From: M3007 sp046329435
GTDB lineage: Bacteria > Bacteroidota > Bacteroidia > Chitinophagales > Saprospiraceae
Length of the DNA stretch: 64,000 nt
Reading direction: 5' to 3'
Assembly: GCA_046329435.1 (NCBI GenBank)
Contig: JAXLUR010000001.1
Coordinates: 496,001-560,000 of the forward strand
Shown here: positions 1 through 8,664 of the stretch, one piece after another
Layout: each line of letters starts with the position of its first letter
Position numbering within the stretch: position 1 is the stretch's first letter
The notes under the pieces: generated by a model
Databases searched by the model: none
Seen by the model: the letters and a program-made list of their open reading frames with translations, nothing else
Told to the model about the DNA's origin: nothing
Program-made: the position numbers and the translations under genes

Positions 1-146
1 CCTGTGAAGGTAGGCGCATCGGTAAAAAAGAGGCTCGACGCCTGCTGCGTGACCGCTTCGGCAGGCATGGCCGGCCGAAAAGTCTGGGCATTGAAACTGA
101 GGGGCAACAGGGCGATTAAAACGGAACAAAGCGGACGTATCAACAT
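1..146 (-). CDS. N-terminus of a secreted protein, cut by the window edge
   Basis: A reverse-strand ATG at 146 opens a frame that stays open for 48 codons to the window edge. It begins MLIRPLCSVLIALLPLSFNA and is followed by Gln, which is a typical signal peptide: a positive residue, a hydrophobic core and an Ala-Gln cleavage site usual in Bacteroidota. The visible mature part (roughly TFRPAMPAEAVTQQASS) is too short to assign a family. The protein is probably exported to the periplasm or outer membrane. The gene lies 53 bases downstream of the yggS stop on the same strand and could be co-transcribed with it. The start and signal peptide are convincing; the function is unknown. Confidence 0.6.
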   Translation of the reverse strand, partial: MLIRPLCSVLIALLPLSFNAQTFRPAMPAEAVTQQASSLFFTDAPTFT

Positions 147-199
147 TTGAGAAGAGAATGTTTGGCAGGCTTCTCTTATGTAAAGGGTAAACAGTTAAT

Positions 200-862
200 T
201 CATTCTTTTTTGCGCTCGCCAAAGATCAGGCTGCCGATGCGGACCATCGTGCTTCCTTCCTCCACGGCAATTTCCCAGTCGCCCGACATCCCCATCGATA
301 TTTCGCGAAAGTGTTCGTTGTGTGGGAAAAATTGCGCTTTTAGTTGGTCAAAAATGCGTTTCAGGACCCTGAATTCGTGGCGAACAAGCGTCGTATCGTC
401 GGTAAATGTAGCCATGCCCATGACGCCACAAATCCGGACGTGTTGCATAGCCCGGTACTCGGCGCTATCGAGCAAAGCCTGCGCTTCCGCTTCGCTGAGT
501 CCAAACTTGGTGTCTTCGGAAGCAATATGGAACTGAAGCAGGCAATCGATCACCCGCTTGCAGGCGGAGGCCTGTTTTTCAATTTCGAGCAGCAAACGCA
601 GGCTGTCAACCGAATGGATCATGGCGACAAAAGGGGCGATCATTTTGACCTTGTTGGTCTGCAAATGACCGATCAGATGCCATCGAATATCCTTGGGCAG
701 CGATTCGAATTTGGCCAGCATCTCCTGAGGGCGGTTTTCGCCAAAAACACGCTGCCCGGCGGCATATATCTCTTGCACCCGTTGGGGCGGGTGGGTCTTC
801 GACACTGCCACCAGCGTGACATTTTTCGAAGTCAAAAAAGATTGTAGTCGGGACAAATCCAT
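200..862 (-). CDS. yggS: YggS/PROSC family pyridoxal phosphate homeostasis protein
   Basis: This is a 220-residue single-domain PLP-binding protein of the alanine-racemase-like fold. Family members bind PLP without a known catalytic turnover and buffer free PLP and amino-acid pools in the cytosol. Visible signatures are VAVSKTHP, with the PLP lysine at residue 22, then FGENRPQE (40-47), WHLIGHLQTNK (61-71) and the C-terminal ISMGMSGDWEIAVEEGSTMVRIGS segment, which carries the phosphate-binding loop. The frame is open to an ATG at 910, but that adds 16 Cys-rich residues absent from the family. The ATG at 862 gives the usual length, so I chose it. The gene is divergent from the giant gene at 1025. 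Confidence 0.92.
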   Translation of the reverse strand: MDLSRLQSFLTSKNVTLVAVSKTHPPQRVQEIYAAGQRVFGENRPQEMLAKFESLPKDIRWHLIGHLQTNKVKMIAPFVAMIHSVDSLRLLLEIEKQASACKRVIDCLLQFHIASEDTKFGLSEAEAQALLDSAEYRAMQHVRICGVMGMATFTDDTTLVRHEFRVLKRIFDQLKAQFFPHNEHFREISMGMSGDWEIAVEEGSTMVRIGSLIFGERKKE

Positions 863-1024
863 ACGGCAGCATGAACAGGAGGGCAAACATACGCATTTGG
901 ACAGCGACATGCCGTGCGGAAAACAGATTTGGCCTAATGGAGGAAAATTGACCTACCTTAGCAGCGTTGTTTTTCCCTCCCCATAGATTACGTAAAAAAT
1001 CACGGTTTCCTGCTTCATCCTTCC

Positions 1025-4000
1025 ATGATTTTCCGCTTGTACAAGTTTGCCGTTACCCTGATTCTTTGTAGCGCAATGACTCCTGCCATTTGGGGTCAGC
1101 CCTGCCCTACCCTCAATTCCAACGCAACGCTTACTTCTCCGGATTGTGCCTCGGGCATCACGCCTTGCACCGTATGCCCCGGCGACCAGATCACCCTGAC
1201 GGCCAGCGGCACCAGTTTGCAGCCGGGCACCTGTGTGAACTGGTATTACGGCACAACCAATAATTTCAATCCGTACGACGGGGAGGGTATTCTCCTGGGT
1301 TGTTCACAGATCCAGTCCACGCCACCCAATCCGTGTGCCGGAGGATGCCCGCTGACGCTGGGCCTGGTCGTCAACGCCTGCGGGACGGAGGAGAACAACG
1401 AATTCATGGCTATTCTGTCGGGAGGCGGTTTTTACGTCGATGACCTGATCGTTGATTTTGACGGTTCCGGCAGCGACATCGGCAGCGATTGCGGCTGGCA
1501 ACAGCCTTCCGCCAATGCCCTGGCGAGCATTCAGACGTTTTGCCCCAACGGCACCGTGGTCGGGGTCGGGCCAGGCGAATCCGTGCCGGCAGGCGTGCCC
1601 GTGATCATTTTTAGCAGCGCGGCCTTTGATTTTAACTACAATTTCGGCGGTCTGTGCCCGCTTTCTCCGGTCATCTATGTCATGCAAAGCAGTTGCAGCC
1701 CCGGCGGCGACGTTTTTCCCCAGAGCGGCGGGAGTATCAGCACCACCGTGAGCGTCAGCTGCGGTTGCAGCGACAATACGACCTACAACACTGGTTCGCT
1801 GGTCGGGGGTGACGGCGCTTTCGTGACCGACGCAGGTTTTCCTCCTTTTTACGGCAATGCAGGTTGCGGCTTCCCCTCCTTTCCCGGCGGTGGCGGCGGC
1901 GGTGGCGGAACGCCGCCGATTCAGGTCGTACCTTTCACATTTACGGTGAGCGAAGACATGTGCAATGGCGGCCCCTATTATGTTGTCGGCGTTGTGCAAC
2001 CGCTCCAGTCCAATTGCAACGAAACATTTACCAACTACCTGGGCTTCAATGTGCCCTGTCCGATGCCCGATCTCAGTAGCGCGGATCTTTGTCAAAATTC
2101 GGGAATTTATGATTTGAACCAACTGGTCAGCCCGGCCGGCCTGCAAGGTGTCTGGGCCGGAACGGGCGTTACCGGCAACAACTTCAATCCTGCCGGGCAA
2201 CTGGGCGCCATCGACCTGACTTTTACGCCCAATGGCTCCTGCACGACGCCGGCGGCCACCACCATCAATGTGTTTCAGTCTCCGACGGCCAGTTTTCAGC
2301 CACTGACTCCGGTCTGCGTCGGTCAGAGCACCAATATGACGATCAATTTTACAGGTAATGCCCCCTGGAATTTTGACCTCTCGGCCAATGGCGTGCCTAT
2401 GGGCAATTATACCGCCGACGACACACCGTTTACCATCAGTGTATCGCCCACAGGACCAACCAATTACCTGCTCAGCGGGCTCACCGACCTGAATTGCAGC
2501 GGCCCGAATGCCTTTACCTCCGTATCCGTGGTCGCGCCGCCAACCGGCGCCTTGTCGCTGGCAGGTGTCAACACCATCTGTTCGGGTCAACCCACCCAGT
2601 TGAGTATTGATTTTGGCAATGCCAGCGCGCCATACACCTACCAGCTGGCGGCCAACAACGTTGCGGGGCCGGTTTTGACCACCAATAGCGACCCGTTCAT
2701 TCTGACCGTCAGCCCTTCCGTAACGACCATCTATACGCTCGTGCAGGTTGGGTCGAACGGCTGCACCAACACGGGCGCCGGCAGCGCCCAGGTGACCGTT
2801 AATACAGCCCCTACCGCCTCCATTCCTACCGACACCCTGCCCTATTGTGCGGGGCAATCCGTCAATGTGCCCGTGCATTTTACCGGCCCAGGCCCCTACA
2901 ACCTTTACTATACGGTGAACGGCGTACTGCAAGCGCCCATTACCGTGCCGGACTCGGTAAAAAACTACAATTTGCCGCTCGTGCCGCCTACCGACACGAC
3001 CATCATCCGGCTCGACAGTTTGCACAACGGCGCCTGCGAGGGCGCCGTGACGGGAACGCTGACGTTTATCGTTTCTCCGCCGCCCACAGCCACGCTCAGC
3101 AGTGGCGGCATCACCTTGTGTGGCCCCGGAAACGTGGATTTGAGTATCAATTTCACAGGAACAGGCCCTTTTATTTTCAACGCTACGGCCAACGGCAGCC
3201 CACTGGGCACCGACACTTCTTTCACCAACAGTTTTGTTTGGACGGTACCGGTCATGGCGAACACGACATTTGCCCTGACATCGGTCAGTTCCAACGGTTG
3301 CCAGGGAACGGCCTCCGGGCAAGCGGCCGTTAGTGTCGAGCCGGCTGTTTCAGCCATTATTTCGGGAGGGGGCCAGATTTGTACCAACGGTTCGGACAGT
3401 ATTGCAGTGCAGGTCAGTTTTATGGGCAACGGGCCGTACACGTTTGTAATGACCGTCAACAACATGGTGCAAGCGCCCATAACGACATCGGCTAATCCAT
3501 ACATTTTCAAGGTGAAACCCAATATCGGCACCTTTTACCAGTTGCAAAGCGTCAGCAATGCCAATTGCCCCGGCACCGTGAGCGGGCTGGCTACGGTTTT
3601 TGTGTTTACGCCGCCCACTGCCGACATGTCGGGCGACGCCACATTCTGCAACAGCGCACAGACGGATGTGATTGTAGATTTTACCGGAACCGGGCCATTT
3701 TCCATTGTCTGGAGCCAGGATGGCGCTGTGCAACCCCAGGTGACAACTTTTGACGACCCTTACCTGATCCCTGTTTCCACCACGACCACCACCGTGTTTG
3801 AACTGATCGACGTGCAGTCGCCGGGCTGTATCGGCGACCCCGACGGCACGGCAACCATCACGGTCAACTACCCGCCTTCGTATGCCAACCTTGACTTCAA
3901 TTGCAACCCTGCGCAGAATAATTACACGGTTGAATTCGATGTGATCGGCGCCGCATTACCATTGACACTCGTCACGGGAAGCGGAAGTTTTTCGGGCACG

Positions 4001-7000
4001 CATTTTACAAGCAACCCGCTTTCGCAGGCTGTCGGGTTCAATTTTGTTTTTCACGACGCCAACAACTGCGGCAATGTCACGGTCAGCGGGGTTGCGGGCT
4101 GCAACTGCGTCAGCGATGCTGGCGACATGAGCCTTGCGCCGGCCCTGGAAGTTTGCGCATTTCAGACTGCCACGGCAACTCATCTGGGTGGCCAGAACCT
4201 GGATGCCAACGACGCGCTTCGTTTTATTTTGCACTCGAACGCGGCTACGCCTGTCGGGACCATTTTCGGATGGAGCAACACCCCGACGTTTGGGCTGGTG
4301 CCGCCGATGCAGGAAGGCGTTACCTATTACATTTCCGCCATAGCCGGCAACCTGTTGCCCGACGGAACGATCGACCTGACAGACCCCTGTCTTTCGGTTG
4401 CCCAGGGCACGCCTGTTGTGTTTTACCCGCCCCCGGCGGCATCACTCGACACGGTGGCCCAGATTTGTGCAGGTGATCATTTTGATCTGCCGGTCAATTT
4501 CACCGGCGTGGCGCCATTCACCCTTGAATATTCGATCGACGGCGTAGCGCAAGCGCCCGTCGCCGGCATTACGGCCAATCCCTACGTATTGAGTTTGCAA
4601 CCGATGGACAGCATAGTGGTCGGCATCGTATCGGTGACCGACCAGCGCTGCATGGTGACAGGCAACAGCACGGCTACGATCAATGCCGGCGCCGTGCCGC
4701 AGATCGACAACGTGGTGACCAATTGCGATTTTGACAACAATACCTACACCGTCGAATTTGATCTGGGCGGGCAACCGCCTTTTGTGATTACTGGCGTTGC
4801 GGGTTTTGTGGTCAACAACCATTTCACCAGCATCCCGATATCCAGCACCACGCCGGCTTTCAACATTGTCCTTACCGACGGGCTGAACTGCGGGCAAGCC
4901 AGTTACACGGGTACGGCCAACTGCTCCTGCCAGACCATGGCGGGTACCATGGCGACCAATCTGGTGGAGGCTTGCACGGGCAGCAACCTCACGGCCGTAC
5001 ACAACGGGGATCAGTTTGTTCAGGCCAATGATGTACTGGTTTATGTGCTGCATACCAACCTTGGTTTCCCCTTCGGCGTAGTGTTGGCAACGAGCCCGAC
5101 GCCCGATTTCGCATTCCTGGCAGGCCTGACCATACCCGGCACTACCTATTACGTATCCGCCGTAGCCGGCAACAACGACGGCAATGGCATGCCCGACCCC
5201 AACGACCCCTGCTACTCGGTATCCAACAGCGCCCCTGTTCGCTGGAAAATACCACCTTCAGGGTCGCTTGCCGGCAACTTCGACATCTGCCCGGGGCAAG
5301 ACCAGAACCTGACCCTTAATTTCGTCGGCGCCGCGCCATTTAACTATACCTACAACGCCAACGGACAGCCCAATAACGGCACTGCCCTCGGCAATTCCGC
5401 AACCATCGCGACACAGGTCAGCAGCACGACAATTTATACGCTGAGTGCAATGAGCGACTCGGCAGGCTGTACCGGCACCGTCAACGGACTGGCGGTGATA
5501 ACCGTGCACACGACGCCAAACATTGTCAATTTCGATTTGAACTGCTCGCCGGACAATTCGACCTATACCATTGAATTTGATGTTACCAATGCCGACCTTC
5601 CTATCGTAAACGTCACGTTACCAGGCACCTACAACCCGTCAACAGGGCATTACATCAGTGCGCCAATACCCACGCCGACACCTTATACGGTCATCGTGAC
5701 CGATAACTGGCTTTGCGGGCGCGACTCGATCAGCGGGGTGCCTGTTTGCAATTGCCTGACCGACGCCGGCGTCATGGACCAAACACCGCAAACCCTTTGC
5801 TGGGGAACCGACGTTTCCGCCACCCCGGCTACCGGCGGCTTTCTGGAGGGCGACGACGAGCGGCTTTATTTTTTGGTCAACAACCCGAATCCGGCGGTCT
5901 GGACGGTGCTGGACACCAACACCGTCCCGCAATTTACCTTTAATGAAAACCTGATCACTGCCAACGTACCCTATTTCATCGTGGCAGCCGCAGCCAATGC
6001 CACTCCGACCGGCATCGACATCGACGACCCCTGTTTGTCCATTGCAGTCGGTCCGCCCGTGATCTGGCATCCGAAAGTAACCGCCACGCTCAACGGGTAC
6101 GAACAGATATGCGGGGGCGACACGATTTATTTTGTCGTGCACCTCACAGGCGGGGCGCCGTACCAGCTGAATTATGCAGCAAACGGAATTACGCAGACCC
6201 CGCAAATTGCGCTGGGCAACTCATTTGGCATCCAGGTCATTCCAGTCAATACCGTTACGTTTTCGCTGGTTAATGTGAGTTCCTCTTTCGGTTGCCCGGG
6301 CACCGTGTCGGGCTCCGCCACCGTTGAAGTCGTGCCGCCGCCGCAAATTCTCGACGTGGTGCAGATCTGCGATTATGACAATGAGACCTATACCGTTGAA
6401 TTTCAGATCGGTAACGGCGCATCGCCCAATCCTGCGTACACCGTGACAGGACTCGGAGGCACCCTGAACGACAGTACGTTCACGTCCGTGGTACTGCCTG
6501 CCGATCAGGGATTTTCCTTCACCGTGAGCAATCCGACGGGTTGCAGCAGCGACTACGCGGCGCAGTCGATGTGTGTGTGCAATTCCGACGCCGGGGTGCT
6601 GAACACCGCGCCGATCAATGCCTGCGCAGGTCAGCTGGTCACCCTTAACCAAACAACCGCACCCAGCCTCGACACCAACGACATCGTGACCTATGTCTTG
6701 TGCGAAGATCCCGCCCTGCTGCCGGCTGGCGTGGTAAGCGTGAGTCTCACTCCCCAGTTCAGTTTTCAAAGTAATCTGCAAACGGAGACGACCTACTATG
6801 CCGTAGCCGTAGTGGGCAATGCGGCCGGCAACGGGCTGGTTGATCCGAACGATCCCTGCATGTCCATGTCATCGGCTGTTCCCGTCACCTTCCATGCGAT
6901 TCCGACGGCCAGCCTGGTCGGCGACACTACCGTATGCCAGGGCGGCAATGCGGTGTTTAAAATACAATTTACCGGCGTCGCGCCCTTCAATTTTGTGTAT

Positions 7001-8437
7001 GCGAACAACGGCATCAATCAGAGCCCGATAGCAGCGCCGCAAGCCTCTTTTAACCTGACGAGCAACAATATTCAAAATCCGCAGGTTTTCACCCTCGTTT
7101 CCTTACAGGATGCGTGGTGCCCTGGCACGGTGTCCGGTCAGGCCAACGTCGATATTATCAAACCCGGCGCGATACTGGGCGGCGGAGAGACCATCTGTAC
7201 GGGAGAATCCGCCACGCTGACCCTCGACCTGGAAGGCGCCGATTACTACAACCTCACGATCAATGGCGGCGCCTCCCCCATCCAATTGAGCAATGTGCAC
7301 CAGGATACCAGCATCGTTGTGACGGTGGGGGCCAATACGACCTTCACTATTGGCAACCTCGCCTCGGTTCAACCCGCCTGTCCCGGCCAAACCAGCGGAA
7401 GCGCCCAGGTCATACTCGACGTGCCCGACTTCACGGCTACCTTGACCGACTACAACGGCTATCAGGTCAGTTGTCCGTTCGACAGCGACGGCTCGATACA
7501 ACTGACTCCGGGCGCTGGTATCGCGCCCTTCAACGCAGTCTGGAGCACGGGAGATAACGGACTGGCGATCAACGACTTGCCGACAGGAAGCTATCAGGTC
7601 ACCCTAACAGACAGTGAAGGCTGTACGGCTATCGATTCTTTTATGCTGACTGCCCCGCCGCCGTTTTTCACCGAAGCCAGCGGCCAGGCTCCGCTTTGTT
7701 TTGGCGACGAAAACGGCTCGGTTACGATTGTCAACGTTTCAGGTAACATTGACCCTTATATATTCAGTTTGAACGGTGAAGTGGTTGGTAATTCTGACAG
7801 TTTGCCGGTCGTGGCCAGCCAACTGGCGAGCGGCCCCTACGTGCTTGTCACTACCGACGCCAACGGCTGCCAGCGCACCGACACCGTCACAGTGCCCGAA
7901 ACCTTGCCGCTGAGCCTCGACCTGGGGCCCGATACGACGATCCATTGGGGCGACAGTATATATATTATCGGCTCAACCAATGCTGCGGGCATCGATTCGC
8001 TGTTATGGTCGCCCAACACGTCATTGAAAACCCCCGATCAGATCGAGAGCTGGTCGAAGCCAGAAAGAAGCATCCGTTACCATTTGTGGATACGCGACGA
8101 AAATCATTGCATTGCCGAAGACGACGTAGTCATCAGGGTCAACAGAAAAGGGCGGGTATATGTGCCCAATGCGATAAAGCCGGGCGCAGGCGCCAATGGT
8201 ATTCTGGCGGTTTACACCGGGTCGGAGGTAAGCAATATTAACTTCCTCAGGGTGTACGACCGCTGGGGCGAGTGTGTTTACGAAGGGCAGGATTTGCGGC
8301 CCAATTCCGGTACAGGATGGGACGGCACCTACCGGGGCCACGAATTATTGCCGGGAGTGTACGTTTATGTAGTCGAAGTACGATACATCGACGGCACGAC
8401 GGAATTGTTCAAGGGCGACGTCACTTTGACCAAATAG
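1025..8437 (+). CDS. Giant repeat-rich type IX secretion cargo protein with type B (gliding-motility) C-terminal domain
   Basis: This 2470-residue protein has a signal peptide (about residues 1-24, ending AIWG-Q). An N-terminal Cys-rich region contains the segment VNACGTEENNEF and a run of eight glycines near residue 290. About eleven Ig-like units follow, each with a Cys near its start and a motif such as NFTGTGPF or NFVGAAPF. Four longer inserts are marked by CNCVSDAG, CSCQTMAG, CNCLTDAG and CVCNSDAG. Two SprB-type repeats lie at about 2136-2290. From about 2378 (VYVPNAIKP) comes a gliding-motility C-terminal domain containing VYDRWGECVYEG and GWDGTYRG, the type B signal that directs proteins through the type IX system to the cell surface. 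A surface adhesin or filament role is inferred. The gene is divergent from yggS. Confidence 0.88.
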   Translation: MIFRLYKFAVTLILCSAMTPAIWGQPCPTLNSNATLTSPDCASGITPCTVCPGDQITLTASGTSLQPGTCVNWYYGTTNNFNPYDGEGILLGCSQIQSTPPNPCAGGCPLTLGLVVNACGTEENNEFMAILSGGGFYVDDLIVDFDGSGSDIGSDCGWQQPSANALASIQTFCPNGTVVGVGPGESVPAGVPVIIFSSAAFDFNYNFGGLCPLSPVIYVMQSSCSPGGDVFPQSGGSISTTVSVSCGCSDNTTYNTGSLVGGDGAFVTDAGFPPFYGNAGCGFPSFPGGGGGGGGTPPIQVVPFTFTVSEDMCNGGPYYVVGVVQPLQSNCNETFTNYLGFNVPCPMPDLSSADLCQNSGIYDLNQLVSPAGLQGVWAGTGVTGNNFNPAGQLGAIDLTFTPNGSCTTPAATTINVFQSPTASFQPLTPVCVGQSTNMTINFTGNAPWNFDLSANGVPMGNYTADDTPFTISVSPTGPTNYLLSGLTDLNCSGPNAFTSVSVVAPPTGALSLAGVNTICSGQPTQLSIDFGNASAPYTYQLAANNVAGPVLTTNSDPFILTVSPSVTTIYTLVQVGSNGCTNTGAGSAQVTVNTAPTASIPTDTLPYCAGQSVNVPVHFTGPGPYNLYYTVNGVLQAPITVPDSVKNYNLPLVPPTDTTIIRLDSLHNGACEGAVTGTLTFIVSPPPTATLSSGGITLCGPGNVDLSINFTGTGPFIFNATANGSPLGTDTSFTNSFVWTVPVMANTTFALTSVSSNGCQGTASGQAAVSVEPAVSAIISGGGQICTNGSDSIAVQVSFMGNGPYTFVMTVNNMVQAPITTSANPYIFKVKPNIGTFYQLQSVSNANCPGTVSGLATVFVFTPPTADMSGDATFCNSAQTDVIVDFTGTGPFSIVWSQDGAVQPQVTTFDDPYLIPVSTTTTTVFELIDVQSPGCIGDPDGTATITVNYPPSYANLDFNCNPAQNNYTVEFDVIGAALPLTLVTGSGSFSGTHFTSNPLSQAVGFNFVFHDANNCGNVTVSGVAGCNCVSDAGDMSLAPALEVCAFQTATATHLGGQNLDANDALRFILHSNAATPVGTIFGWSNTPTFGLVPPMQEGVTYYISAIAGNLLPDGTIDLTDPCLSVAQGTPVVFYPPPAASLDTVAQICAGDHFDLPVNFTGVAPFTLEYSIDGVAQAPVAGITANPYVLSLQPMDSIVVGIVSVTDQRCMVTGNSTATINAGAVPQIDNVVTNCDFDNNTYTVEFDLGGQPPFVITGVAGFVVNNHFTSIPISSTTPAFNIVLTDGLNCGQASYTGTANCSCQTMAGTMATNLVEACTGSNLTAVHNGDQFVQANDVLVYVLHTNLGFPFGVVLATSPTPDFAFLAGLTIPGTTYYVSAVAGNNDGNGMPDPNDPCYSVSNSAPVRWKIPPSGSLAGNFDICPGQDQNLTLNFVGAAPFNYTYNANGQPNNGTALGNSATIATQVSSTTIYTLSAMSDSAGCTGTVNGLAVITVHTTPNIVNFDLNCSPDNSTYTIEFDVTNADLPIVNVTLPGTYNPSTGHYISAPIPTPTPYTVIVTDNWLCGRDSISGVPVCNCLTDAGVMDQTPQTLCWGTDVSATPATGGFLEGDDERLYFLVNNPNPAVWTVLDTNTVPQFTFNENLITANVPYFIVAAAANATPTGIDIDDPCLSIAVGPPVIWHPKVTATLNGYEQICGGDTIYFVVHLTGGAPYQLNYAANGITQTPQIALGNSFGIQVIPVNTVTFSLVNVSSSFGCPGTVSGSATVEVVPPPQILDVVQICDYDNETYTVEFQIGNGASPNPAYTVTGLGGTLNDSTFTSVVLPADQGFSFTVSNPTGCSSDYAAQSMCVCNSDAGVLNTAPINACAGQLVTLNQTTAPSLDTNDIVTYVLCEDPALLPAGVVSVSLTPQFSFQSNLQTETTYYAVAVVGNAAGNGLVDPNDPCMSMSSAVPVTFHAIPTASLVGDTTVCQGGNAVFKIQFTGVAPFNFVYANNGINQSPIAAPQASFNLTSNNIQNPQVFTLVSLQDAWCPGTVSGQANVDIIKPGAILGGGETICTGESATLTLDLEGADYYNLTINGGASPIQLSNVHQDTSIVVTVGANTTFTIGNLASVQPACPGQTSGSAQVILDVPDFTATLTDYNGYQVSCPFDSDGSIQLTPGAGIAPFNAVWSTGDNGLAINDLPTGSYQVTLTDSEGCTAIDSFMLTAPPPFFTEASGQAPLCFGDENGSVTIVNVSGNIDPYIFSLNGEVVGNSDSLPVVASQLASGPYVLVTTDANGCQRTDTVTVPETLPLSLDLGPDTTIHWGDSIYIIGSTNAAGIDSLLWSPNTSLKTPDQIESWSKPERSIRYHLWIRDENHCIAEDDVVIRVNRKGRVYVPNAIKPGAGANGILAVYTGSEVSNINFLRVYDRWGECVYEGQDLRPNSGTGWDGTYRGHELLPGVYVYVVEVRYIDGTTELFKGDVTLTK

Positions 8438-8664
8438 GCCAGGTCCAAACAAAGCCTTCGTTCGGGGGGCACATGGAATTCAGTCTTTCGAAGCAGTAAT
8501 GTTGCCGAACAGGGCCATCAGTTATTGGAAATATCGAAAGCAACCCCTGTGGGGGTGAAATTCGTTGTTCCTTTGCATCCCCTTTGAATGCAAGCGGTGT
8601 TATGCGCTCGCCCTGCAACTTGCAGCGTGGAGCGAAGACTTTTAAATTTAATTCGTTGATTTTC

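Noticed and set aside
1304..3322. A 672-residue reverse-strand open frame opposite the giant surface-protein gene
   Set aside because: It is the mirror of a repeat-rich, G+C-rich gene with a signal peptide and recognised domains. The reverse product is Arg/Gly/His-rich, has no domain and ends within the repeats.
2280..7430. Periodic repeats that could suggest a CRISPR array or tandem DNA repeat
   Set aside because: The periodicity is at the protein level (about 90-residue Ig-like units) with diverged DNA and no short identical repeats or spacers.
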